The notes under the pieces are model-generated. The model was not told where the DNA came from, searched no databases, and was given only the letters and a program-made list of their open reading frames with translations. The translations under genes and the position numbers were made by a program. Shown here one piece after another: positions 1-8,078 of a stretch of DNA of 64,000 nucleotides. Source of the stretch: Rickettsiales bacterium UBA2645 (GTDB lineage Bacteria; Pseudomonadota; Alphaproteobacteria; Rickettsiales; UBA1997); assembly GCA_002359655.1 (NCBI GenBank), contig DENL01000031.1, positions 1-64,000 of the forward strand, given 5' to 3'. Every line of letters begins with the position of its first letter. Positions within the stretch are counted from its first letter, which is position 1.

Positions 1-345
1 GTTGGAAGACTTGTTTGGTCATATCTGTACCAATTATTTACGATAATATAATCAAAAATTAATCTAAAAAATTTAGACTAACTTGATTGAGGTGAATTCG
101 AACTTTGTGACAAAGTTACGAAACAAATTTAAAAAAATTTTGAAAAACAAATTATTGTCTCGAAAATTGTCTTTCGAAATTTTTTTAAAAAACTTTTGGA
201 AAATACTAAACCTTAGGAGACCAGTAAAATCAATATCTTGCGACCATTTACTAATTGGTAAATCAACTTATCCACGTTCAGCGAGGCCGCGCATTTTCAA
301 AATGCAAAAATACTTTGCAACACTTTTCTCATATATTTTTTAACA
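1..345. other. AT-rich region with no convincing gene, downstream of fusA
   Basis: I see no supported gene here. A possible 86-residue reading frame on the plus strand is Lys/Phe/Asn-rich low-complexity translation and resembles no family I know. Two small inverted repeats are visible: TCTAAA/TTTAGA around an AAA loop at 63-77, and a near-perfect palindrome AACTTTG/CAAAGTT at 101-117. In many bacteria tuf or a tRNA follows fusA; neither is recognisable in these bases. The upstream part of the chromosome is outside the window. Confidence 0.5.
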
Positions 346-390
346 AAGTTTTATCGCTCTAATTTTATGAATTAAAGAGCGATAAAACTT
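346..390 (-). terminator. Hairpin terminator after fusA
   Basis: A perfect 15-bp inverted repeat has arms at 346-360 and 376-390 (AAGTTTTATCGCTCT and its complement) around a 15-base AT loop. It lies 9 bases beyond the fusA stop. The arms themselves end in A/T runs, so the hairpin could act in both directions. It marks the likely end of the str transcription unit. Confidence 0.6.
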
Positions 391-399
391 GCAAAGATT

Positions 400-2478
400 T
401 TAAGACTTTTTTGCCTTAATCTCTTCAGCAACAGCAGCAGGAACTGACTCATAAGAGTCAAATTCCATTGAATAGCTAGCACGACCTTGTGAAAGAGAGC
501 GCAAGCTATTTACATAACCAAACATCGCAGCAAGAGGAACTTTGGCAGTTATAACTTGCGCTACATCTCGTCCTTCCAAATTCTGAATCTGACCACGGCG
601 CGAATTAATGTCACCAATTACATCACCCATGTAGTCTTCAGGAGTAACAACTTCTACTTTCATGATTGGTTCCAAGATTATTGGACCAGCTTTTTCCATA
701 GCTTCACGGAATGCAGAACGAGCAGCAATTTCAAAAGCAAGAACTGATGAGTCAACATCGTGATATGCGCCATCCATAAGTCTTGTTTTTAAACGAACCA
801 CTGGAAATCCAGCCAAAAATCCGGTTTCTTTTGCAGACTTTAAACCTTTTTCAACACCCGGAATATATTCTTTAGGAACACGTCCACCAACAACTTCGCT
901 TTCAAAAATAAAGTTGTCTTTGGAGTCAGCTGGAAGTGGTTCAAAAATAATTTTAACTTTGGCAAATTGACCAGAACCACCAGATTGCTTTTTGTGAGTG
1001 TAGTCAATTTCAACTTGTTTGGTAATAGCCTCGCGATAAGCAACTTTTGGCTGACCAATATTGGCATCAACCTTGAACTCACGCTTCATACGGTCAATGA
1101 TGATTTCAAGATGCAATTCACCCATACCACGCAAAATAGTCTGACCAGATTCAAAATCAGATTCGATACGAAGTGATGGATCTTCTGAAGCAAGACGCGA
1201 TAAAGCCATACCCATTTTTTCTTGATCTGCGGTTGATTTTGGCTCAACTGAAACTTCAATTACTGGCTCAGGAAAAATCATTCTTTCCAAAATTATGTCA
1301 TTGTCAGTTTCAACCAAAGTATCACCGGTAGTAGTATCTTTCAAACCAGCCAAGGCGACAATATCTCCAGCATAGGCTTCTTTAATGTCTTCACGGTTAT
1401 TGGCGTGCATTAACAAAATACGGCCGATTCTTTCTTTCTTACCTTTAGTGGTATTAATAACTCCAGAACCTCCAGTTAAAGTGCCTGAATAAATACGGAC
1501 GAAAGTCAATGAACCAACAAAAGGATCGGTCATAATTTTAAACGCCAAACCAGCAAATTTTTTATCACTACAATTGATATTAATGGGCTCTTCATTTTTT
1601 AAATTGATTGCTGGAATTTGTTTTATATCAACCGGACTTGGCAAATAGTCAACAACTGCATCTAGCAGAGTTTGTACACCTTTGTTTTTGAAAGCTGTAC
1701 CATTTAGAACTGGCACGAAAGCACCAGAAATTGTTGCTTGACGAATACATCTTTTTAAATCTGCTTCTGAAATTTCTTCACCAGCCAAATATTTTTCCAT
1801 CAAGTTATCGTCTTGTTCAACTGCAGCTTCTACTAGCTGTTCACGATATTCTTTGGCTTTGCTAAGTAAATCAGCGGGGATTTCTTCTAGAGTGTAGTCA
1901 GCACCCATAGACTCGTCTTTCCAAACCACAGCTTTCATTTTGATTAAATCGATCAATCCACCGTAATTTTCAGCTTCGTGAATTGGCAATTGCACTGGTA
2001 CTGGACGAGCACCTAAACGGGTTTTCATCATATCAACACAGCGATAAAAATTGGCTCCGATGCGATCCATTTTGTTAACAAAACACATTCTTGGAACTTT
2101 GTATTTATTAGCTTGACGCCAAACAGTTTCTGATTGTGGCTCAACACCAGCAACCGCATCAAATACACAAATTGCACCATCAAGAACACGAAGAGAACGC
2201 TCAACCTCAATTGTAAAGTCTACGTGACCAGGAGTGTCGATAATGTTGATTCTATGCTCTTTCCAGAAACAGGTTGTAGCAGCAGATGTGATTGTAATAC
2301 CACGCTCTTGCTCTTGCTCCATCCAATCCATTGTAGCAGCACCGTCATGAACTTCACCAATTTTGTGAGATTTTCCAGTATAAAAAAGAATTCTTTCAGT
2401 TGTAGTAGTTTTACCAGCGTCGATATGGGCCATAATGCCGATATTGCGATATTTTTCGATTTCAATTTGACGTGCCAT
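400..2478 (-). CDS. fusA: Elongation factor G
   Basis: Translocation GTPase of the ribosome, 692 residues, the usual EF-G length. The G domain is complete: AHIDAGKT (P-loop), DTPGHVDF (G3) and NKMD (G4), with the switch I segment RGITITSAATT. Domains II to V follow in order, including RGMGELHLEI in domain III. An in-frame TTG two codons earlier exists, but ATG at 2478 gives the conserved N-terminus MARQIE. It is the last gene of the str operon, but separated from rpsG by a glycosyltransferase gene. A 158-base leader with its own candidate promoter precedes it. Confidence 0.97.
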   Translation of the reverse strand: MARQIEIEKYRNIGIMAHIDAGKTTTTERILFYTGKSHKIGEVHDGAATMDWMEQEQERGITITSAATTCFWKEHRINIIDTPGHVDFTIEVERSLRVLDGAICVFDAVAGVEPQSETVWRQANKYKVPRMCFVNKMDRIGANFYRCVDMMKTRLGARPVPVQLPIHEAENYGGLIDLIKMKAVVWKDESMGADYTLEEIPADLLSKAKEYREQLVEAAVEQDDNLMEKYLAGEEISEADLKRCIRQATISGAFVPVLNGTAFKNKGVQTLLDAVVDYLPSPVDIKQIPAINLKNEEPININCSDKKFAGLAFKIMTDPFVGSLTFVRIYSGTLTGGSGVINTTKGKKERIGRILLMHANNREDIKEAYAGDIVALAGLKDTTTGDTLVETDNDIILERMIFPEPVIEVSVEPKSTADQEKMGMALSRLASEDPSLRIESDFESGQTILRGMGELHLEIIIDRMKREFKVDANIGQPKVAYREAITKQVEIDYTHKKQSGGSGQFAKVKIIFEPLPADSKDNFIFESEVVGGRVPKEYIPGVEKGLKSAKETGFLAGFPVVRLKTRLMDGAYHDVDSSVLAFEIAARSAFREAMEKAGPIILEPIMKVEVVTPEDYMGDVIGDINSRRGQIQNLEGRDVAQVITAKVPLAAMFGYVNSLRSLSQGRASYSMEFDSYESVPAAVAEEIKAKKS

Positions 2479-2604
2479 AAACAATAAAAATGGTTGAGTT
2501 GCTTTGAGTTTATTTGTAAGAATATTGGATTTGAAAATAGGACTTAGAGCCTTAAAAAATGGTCTAAAAACATTTGCTTCAAAAGTCTCAAGTGAGGGCG
2601 GCGC

Positions 2605-2632
2605 AATCTAGTTTGGGCTTTCTAATTGACAA
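2605..2632 (-). promoter_or_regulatory. Candidate fusA promoter
   Basis: On the minus strand TTGTCA (2632-2627) and TAGATT (2610-2605) are separated by 16 bases, about 130 bases upstream of the fusA start and just past the glycosyltransferase stop. The boxes match the sigma-70 consensus only partly (5/6 and 4/6). A separate promoter would make sense because a foreign gene lies between rpsG and fusA. This is inference from motif matching. Confidence 0.3.
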
Positions 2633-2636
2633 GGAA

Positions 2637-4343
2637 TTATTTAAAGATTCTTACCAAGTTGCGCATCAATGAAATCAAAGGTTTATAAAATATAAAAAGC
2701 CTTCTTTTTCCGTCAATTAGCGTTAAATTTCCAAATGAGCTCAAAGTATGTAAGCCATCAGGATAAAAGCCTTTTGTATCAGGCTTTATTTCGCAAATAA
2801 ATTCTTCTTTAAAGTTTTTTTCGTCTAGCTCAACGATTTTGTTTATAACAATTGAGCCTCCATATTCCTTAGAACAGTTCTGCGATGGACGATAAATTTG
2901 TCCATCAACAACAAATGGGGTGCCAGCTGATCTTGCTGAAAAATTATCGTCTTTTATTGGATTATTTGGATGACGCTTAAATTCATCAAATAAAGAATCA
3001 GCATAAGCAAGATAGAGTTTTGAGTTTGAACAATCTTTTTCTGTAAAAAATAACCAGAATTTTTTTTGATAAAAAAGCAAAGTTGGATCGACAATTTTTT
3101 TACCGCTAAAAATATCTTTTATTTTTTTGGCTTTTAAATTTTCTCCATCAATTTCGTAAAGAGATAATTTTTCTGATTTGTAAGCTTCGCAGATCATGAA
3201 GATTCTATTCTCATGAGATATAATAAAAGGATAGGAAAGATGCTTCTTATCGTCTAAAATTATTTTTCTCTCACCAAGAGTCAAATCTGGTAAAAGCTTT
3301 GCGATACCGATTCTACCTCTTTTTTTAATCTGAGAATAATCTTCAAAAATCACGTATTTTTGGGAGTTAATTTCAAATCCAAAAGGATCGGCTATAAAGC
3401 TGATTTTGCTCGAATCTTTGAGCCATTTTATTTCTGGATTGGTACTTAAAATTTCACTAATTGGAGAATTTATAATACCAATATTCCAGTGCTCAACAAA
3501 GAAATAACGGTCAATTTTTTTAAAAAAATTTTCTTTTACTTTTTGTAGGAAATTTTTTTTATTTTCTCTCATATAGGAATGGAAAGAACAATAATCATAT
3601 TTTAAGCGCCAGCGGTATTTCCACAACTTAAAGTCAGCAGTATTTTTATAGTGTAAAATTCTGATTTTGTACTCTTCCGCGTGGAGACTAACAAGAAAAT
3701 AAAAGTATAAATTATACTCAGAAACGCCATACATCTTATCAGTATTCTTCAAAAATATTTTATAAAAAGGATCACCAGTTCCATCTTGTTTCTCAACCAT
3801 GACAAAAAGCTCTTCTATCAAGTGTTTTTGAAATAACATATGATGACAAACTCCAGAAATGTTGCGCATACTTTCTGGCAATTTTTCCATGATTTCTGGT
3901 AATATTTTTGCGATATGTTTGATGCTTTCTTGATGAAAAACGGAGTTTTCTAAATTGATATCTTTGCTGAGATTATAAAGGGGCAATCCATCTTCAGAAA
4001 AAAATTTTACTGGGCGTAAAAAAACCGTGTCAGAATCAATTATTAAGACATTTTCTGAAATATCAGGAATAACTAGCGGGGAGTAGAATTTTAAAAGCTG
4101 CTGAAAGTTCCAGCCGACCCCTCCAGTAACTAATTTTTCTATTTCTTGGTAGGAAAAAGGGAATAAAGCTTCATCAAACCACTCTGCTTTATCGGTGTAT
4201 TTTTCTTTAGAGATCACAACGATTCTTCGAACAGAGGAGATGTTTTTTTTAATACCGTCTATACAGTGATTTAGAGTATCAAGATCTTTTTTATGCGCCG
4301 GAATTACGACATCTATAAGAAGTTGTCTATTCGTATGGCGCAT
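2637..4343 (-). CDS. Two-domain glycosyltransferase-like protein (DUF6492 + GINT1-type propeller) inside the str operon
   Basis: 568 residues from ATG 4343. The N-terminal half (about 10-260) looks like the DUF6492 glycosyltransferase family: VIPAHKKD at the start of a Rossmann-like fold, then GGVGWNFQQLLKF and LIIDSDTVFLRP, an acidic motif of the DxD type. The C-terminal half (about 290-550) resembles the beta-propeller found beside GINT1-type and formyltransferase-like sugar enzymes: ADPFGFE, HLSYPF, VDPTL, RSAGTPF, YRPSQNC and GLHTL. No signal peptide is seen, so it is probably cytosolic and builds a surface glycan. It sits 31 bases after rpsG and before fusA, where no gene is normally found. 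Donor and acceptor are unknown. Confidence 0.75.
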   Translation of the reverse strand: MRHTNRQLLIDVVIPAHKKDLDTLNHCIDGIKKNISSVRRIVVISKEKYTDKAEWFDEALFPFSYQEIEKLVTGGVGWNFQQLLKFYSPLVIPDISENVLIIDSDTVFLRPVKFFSEDGLPLYNLSKDINLENSVFHQESIKHIAKILPEIMEKLPESMRNISGVCHHMLFQKHLIEELFVMVEKQDGTGDPFYKIFLKNTDKMYGVSEYNLYFYFLVSLHAEEYKIRILHYKNTADFKLWKYRWRLKYDYCSFHSYMRENKKNFLQKVKENFFKKIDRYFFVEHWNIGIINSPISEILSTNPEIKWLKDSSKISFIADPFGFEINSQKYVIFEDYSQIKKRGRIGIAKLLPDLTLGERKIILDDKKHLSYPFIISHENRIFMICEAYKSEKLSLYEIDGENLKAKKIKDIFSGKKIVDPTLLFYQKKFWLFFTEKDCSNSKLYLAYADSLFDEFKRHPNNPIKDDNFSARSAGTPFVVDGQIYRPSQNCSKEYGGSIVINKIVELDEKNFKEEFICEIKPDTKGFYPDGLHTLSSFGNLTLIDGKRRLFIFYKPLISLMRNLVRIFK

Positions 4344-4374
4344 CAAAAACTCACCAAATTTTAGTTAATATCTA

Positions 4375-4842
4375 TTACCAGCGATAATGTGCGAATGCTT
4401 TGTTGGCTTCGGCCATTTTAAATACTTCTTCTTTCTTTTTAGCGGCCCAGCCTTTGTTCTCTAGAGATTCTAAAATAACAGTAACGACTTTATTTGATAA
4501 ATCTCTGCCTTTGATATTTTCAATAGCAGTTTTTAGCCATTTTAGGGCTAACGCAGATCCTCTTCTGGCAGAAACTTCAACTGGAATTTGATAAGTGGCA
4601 CCGCCAATTCTACGAGATCTGACTTCGACTCTTGGAGTCACATTTTCTAGGGCTTCTTTGAAAATATCGATCGGACTTTTTTTCAATTTATTTTCAAGAT
4701 TGTCAAAAGCTTCATAAATTGCTTTCTCAACAACTGATTTTTTTCCATCATTCATTAAGCGGTTAACGAATCTTGAAACGATGACTTCGTTGTATTTTGC
4801 ATCAGGAATAATTTTTCTGATCTTTGCTGCTCTTCTACGCAT
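4375..4842 (-). CDS. rpsG: 30S ribosomal protein S7
   Basis: 155 residues, normal for S7. The N-terminus MRRRAAKIRKI, the block RFVNRLMNDGKKS and the C-terminal ANKAFAHYRW are family hallmarks. S7 nucleates assembly of the 30S head on 16S rRNA and in many bacteria represses its own operon. It follows rpsL by 24 bases, as in the classical str operon. The next gene is not fusA but a glycosyltransferase. Confidence 0.97.
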   Translation of the reverse strand: MRRRAAKIRKIIPDAKYNEVIVSRFVNRLMNDGKKSVVEKAIYEAFDNLENKLKKSPIDIFKEALENVTPRVEVRSRRIGGATYQIPVEVSARRGSALALKWLKTAIENIKGRDLSNKVVTVILESLENKGWAAKKKEEVFKMAEANKAFAHYRW

Positions 4843-4866
4843 TGTGTTTGAAAAATTTTAGATTGT

Positions 4867-5238
4867 TTATTTAGGTTTTTGCGCGCCGTATTTTGAACGG
4901 GCCTGTTTACGATTTTTAACACCTTGAGTATCGAAATAACCTCTGATGATGTGATAACGAACACCCGGCAAATCTTTTACGCGACCGCCGCGGATTGCTA
5001 CAACAGAGTGTTCTTGCAAGTTATGACCTTCACCTGGAATGTAAGCGATGACTTCAAATCCGTTAGTCAATTTAACACGCGCAACTTTACGTAAAGCTGA
5101 GTTTGGTTTTTTTGGAGTAGTAGTATAAACACGAGTACAAACACCTCTTTTTTGTGGGCAACCTTTCATCGCAGGAACCTTGTTTTTCGCCACCTGCTTC
5201 ACTCTTGGCTTTCTAATAAGTTGATTAATCGTAGGCAT
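4867..5238 (-). CDS. rpsL: 30S ribosomal protein S12
   Basis: 123 residues, full length. The decoding-site loops are intact: TTPKKPNSALRK, containing the Lys whose mutation gives streptomycin resistance, and GEGHNLQEHS. First gene of the str operon. It is separated by 232 bases from the peroxiredoxin gene upstream on the same strand. A loose TTGACT...TAAAAA pair about 70-95 bases upstream of the start could be the operon promoter, but the -10 is weak. Confidence 0.97.
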   Translation of the reverse strand: MPTINQLIRKPRVKQVAKNKVPAMKGCPQKRGVCTRVYTTTPKKPNSALRKVARVKLTNGFEVIAYIPGEGHNLQEHSVVAIRGGRVKDLPGVRYHIIRGYFDTQGVKNRKQARSKYGAQKPK

Positions 5239-5470
5239 GAAAATGCTTTTTAAATGAATAGTTAAATTTTAAGATTTTTGGGATTTCCATCCTAAAGAAG
5301 GGTCGCGCTTTTTAGTCAGCGAGATTTTTTAGTCAAGGAATTAATTGTCACTGAAAATTAATTCTGCAGTACTTGATTTGCGCAGCAAATTGAGGATCTT
5401 GAGGGACAAAACTTTGTTCACAAAATCCTCAATCCCATACTTCAAGTTCAAAGAAGAAAGCTAAAAATAA
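5239..5470. other. Spacer between the peroxiredoxin gene and rpsL with several hairpins
   Basis: No gene is seen. The spacer holds GAATTAATT/AATTAATTC (5338-5346 with 5356-5364), ATTTGC-gca-GCAAAT near 5378-5392, and TTGAGGAT paired with ATCCTCAA enclosing a smaller ACAAA/TTTGT stem (about 5388-5434). Read on the minus strand, the last one follows the peroxiredoxin stop closely and may end that transcript, though it lacks a good T-run. The str operon promoter must also lie here. Confidence 0.4.
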
Positions 5471-6073
5471 CTACAACTTAGAAGCATTTTTAGCTAAGTA
5501 ATCAGCAACGCCTTTAGCATTGGCTTTCATGCCTTGATCTCCTTTATTCCAACCAGCTGGACAAACTTCACCGTGCTCTTGGAAAAATTTTAACGAATCG
5601 ACCATGCGGATAGCTTCTTCAATATTACGTCCAAGTGGTAAATCGTTTATCACTTGATGACGCACAATACCTTCTTGATCAATCAAAAAGGTGCCACGAA
5701 GAGCAACTGCTTCACCGGTTAAAACATCGTAATCACGAGCAATTGATTTTGTTAAATCTGCAACCAGAGGATATTGAACTTGTCCAATACCACCTTTGTC
5801 AATTGCGGTATTTTTCCAAGCCAAGTGCGAATATTTTGAATCAACCGAAACGCCTATAACTTCAGCGCCGCGATCTTTGAATTCTTTCAAACGGTTGTCG
5901 AAAGCGATAATTTCTGAAGGGCAAACAAAAGTAAAATCAAGAGGATAGAAAAATAAAACACCGATTTTTCCTTTCAAAAAACTGTGAAGATTAAATTTTT
6001 CATTGATTTCGTTATTTGGCATAACTGCATCAGCAGTGAAATCAGGAGCCTTTTTTCCAACAAGAACTGACAT
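5471..6073 (-). CDS. 2-Cys peroxiredoxin (AhpC/Prx1 type)
   Basis: Thiol peroxidase that reduces hydrogen peroxide and organic hydroperoxides in the cytosol. 200 residues, the normal size. The peroxidatic Cys51 lies in DFTFVCPSE and the resolving Cys171 in EVCPAGW near the C-terminus, so it is a typical 2-Cys enzyme. The GGIGQVQYPL and YPLDFTF blocks match the Prx1/AhpC subfamily. No ahpF or dedicated reductase is adjacent. It is transcribed divergently from nrdB. A small palindrome, GAGTA-aaa-TACTC near 6112, lies in the shared upstream region and could be an operator. Confidence 0.93.
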   Translation of the reverse strand: MSVLVGKKAPDFTADAVMPNNEINEKFNLHSFLKGKIGVLFFYPLDFTFVCPSEIIAFDNRLKEFKDRGAEVIGVSVDSKYSHLAWKNTAIDKGGIGQVQYPLVADLTKSIARDYDVLTGEAVALRGTFLIDQEGIVRHQVINDLPLGRNIEEAIRMVDSLKFFQEHGEVCPAGWNKGDQGMKANAKGVADYLAKNASKL

Positions 6074-6274
6074 GGCTTTATAAAGTTATTTTGAATTTAA
6101 ATTGAAAAGTTGAGTAAAATACTCAGGCATTAAAATTAAAAACTACTCATCGAAAATCAACCGAAGAATTTTATAAAACTTATCGAGATTTTAGTTTGCA
6201 ATTTGGTTGGTAAAATTTAGTTTCTGTCTTTGTTCTTTGCAAAAATTTTAAACTTCAATAACCTCTCAAAACTC

Positions 6275-7270
6275 ATGTCTTTACTTGATTCGAAGCCTAT
6301 TTATAAACCATTTAACTATCCTTGGGCCTACGACGCTTGGCTGAAACAACAACAAATTCATTGGCTTCCAGAGGAAGTTCCTTTAGCTGACGATGTTCGT
6401 GATTGGAAACACAATTTAACCACATCAGAAAAAAACCTTTTAACGCAAATTTTTCGTTTTTTTACACAAGCTGATATTGAGGTGAATAACTGCTACATGA
6501 AGCATTACGCACAAGTATTTCAACCAACTGAAGTACAAATGATGCTGGCCGCTTTTTCAAATATGGAAACTGTCCACATCGCTGCTTACTCACACCTGCT
6601 TGATACAATCGGCATGCCTGAAGCAGAATATTCCGCCTTCATGAAATATAAAGAAATGAGGGATAAGTACGACTACATGCATCAATTCAATACCAAATCC
6701 AAAAAAGATATCGCCACCACAATGGCAGTTTTTGGTGGCTTTACGGAAGGTTTACAGCTTTTTGCCTCTTTCGCAATTTTGTTAAATTTCCAACGCTTCG
6801 GAAAAATGAAAGGCATGGGCCAGATCATTGCTTGGTCAGTACGCGACGAAAGTTTGCACACTGCTTCAATTATAAAGCTATTTAGAACTTTCGTACAAGA
6901 AAACCCAGAAGTTTGGGACGAAGAATTAAAAAGCAGATTATACAAAGCTTGCGCTACAATTGTGCATTTTGAAGATGCTTTTATCGATCTAGCTTTTGAA
7001 AACGGCAATATTGAAGGCTTAACTTCTCGCGAAGTGAAGCGCTACATTCGCTACATCGCAGATCGTCGTTTGAATCAACTTGGTTTAAAAGAAATTTACA
7101 TGATAGATGACAATCCACTTCCTTGGCTTGATGAAATTTTAAACGGTGTTGAACACACAAACTTTTTTGAAAACCGCGTTACTGAATACAGCAAAGCTTC
7201 TACTACTGGAACTTGGGAAGATGTCTTTGAAGATATCGACAAAACTCGTCAAAAAATGTTGGTAATGTAA
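6275..7270 (+). CDS. nrdB: Ribonucleoside-diphosphate reductase, beta subunit
   Basis: Small subunit of class I ribonucleotide reductase, which houses the metal-radical cofactor for making dNTPs. 331 residues from ATG 6275; an in-frame TTG 15 codons upstream adds a stretch unlike the family. Diiron ligands are recognisable: ADIEVNN, METVHIAAYSH (Glu, His, and Tyr at the radical position), GFTEGLQLF and VRDESLHTAS. The C-terminal tail carries acidic residues as needed for docking on NrdA. The partner nrdA is not adjacent, unlike the usual nrdAB pair. Confidence 0.95.
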   Translation: MSLLDSKPIYKPFNYPWAYDAWLKQQQIHWLPEEVPLADDVRDWKHNLTTSEKNLLTQIFRFFTQADIEVNNCYMKHYAQVFQPTEVQMMLAAFSNMETVHIAAYSHLLDTIGMPEAEYSAFMKYKEMRDKYDYMHQFNTKSKKDIATTMAVFGGFTEGLQLFASFAILLNFQRFGKMKGMGQIIAWSVRDESLHTASIIKLFRTFVQENPEVWDEELKSRLYKACATIVHFEDAFIDLAFENGNIEGLTSREVKRYIRYIADRRLNQLGLKEIYMIDDNPLPWLDEILNGVEHTNFFENRVTEYSKASTTGTWEDVFEDIDKTRQKMLVM

Positions 7271-7273
7271 TTC

Positions 7274-8068
7274 ATGCAAAAAAGGCTAAAAAAGAATATC
7301 ATAAAAAATTTCTTTTTTGGCTTTTTTGTTTTGTGCGTTTTTTCTAATAACTCCTTTGCTGCAGCAAGCAAAAATCTGACTGTCTTTGCTGAGCAAAATA
7401 TGGTTCCGGCCTTTATCAAGATCGCCCGTCTATACTCACAAAAAAATTACACGATTGTTTCTATAAATTTTAATTCTTCTGGCGAATTAATCAGTGACGT
7501 TGATTCAGGTGAACCAGCTGATATATTCATCTCAGCACATGCTGGCTGGATTGAAACCTTAAAACAAAAAGGTTTAACAGATGTTTATAATACAGGTCAT
7601 ATTGCTCGCGATAGATTGGTCTTAGTCACTTCAAAAAATAATCCCAATATTTTACCGCAACTGCTACAAAAAAATCTTTCTTTGGAAGAATCTTTAAAAA
7701 TATTAAATCAGTTCAAAGCTACTTTAATAATAGACCAAGAAAATAACTCTTCTGGCAAATGCAGTAATGATCTGATCAAATCTTTAGAACTTTACGATCT
7801 GAAATTATTCCTCAAATTAAGTGAGGATAATTCTGCCGGCCTAAACTTTGACAACGACAATCCTAGAAGCTACGCGATGCTTCTTGAAAGCCAAATTAAA
7901 AACAAACCTAATCTGAAAGTTTTAGCCAAACAAAAAGCCAGTAATATTTTCTACCAAGCTTTGGTAATTGCTGGAGATAATATGGAAACTGCGCGAGAGT
8001 TTTTAAAATTTTTAAAAAGCAAACAAGCCAAAATAATTTTAAGTGAAAGCGGCTTTATTGTTGATTAA
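7274..8068 (+). CDS. Periplasmic substrate-binding protein, ModA-like
   Basis: 264 residues with an N-terminal signal peptide: a basic start, the hydrophobic FFFGFFVLCVF and a likely cleavage after NSFAAA. The body follows the molybdate-binding ModA pattern: LTVFAEQNMVPAF, then NFNSSGEL, then GEPADIFISAHAGWI, with ARDRLVLVT further on. It starts 3 bases after nrdB, so it is probably co-transcribed. No modB or modC is nearby, and molybdoenzymes would be surprising in such a genome. The ligand may therefore be another oxyanion or small molecule. Family call firm, substrate open. Confidence 0.7.
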   Translation: MQKRLKKNIIKNFFFGFFVLCVFSNNSFAAASKNLTVFAEQNMVPAFIKIARLYSQKNYTIVSINFNSSGELISDVDSGEPADIFISAHAGWIETLKQKGLTDVYNTGHIARDRLVLVTSKNNPNILPQLLQKNLSLEESLKILNQFKATLIIDQENNSSGKCSNDLIKSLELYDLKLFLKLSEDNSAGLNFDNDNPRSYAMLLESQIKNKPNLKVLAKQKASNIFYQALVIAGDNMETAREFLKFLKSKQAKIILSESGFIVD

Positions 8069-8078
8069 AAAAACGCGC

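Noticed and set aside
83..343. 86-codon plus-strand ORF left of fusA
   Set aside because: Low-complexity Lys/Phe/Asn translation, no start signal or family, and it lies in a hairpin-rich AT stretch.
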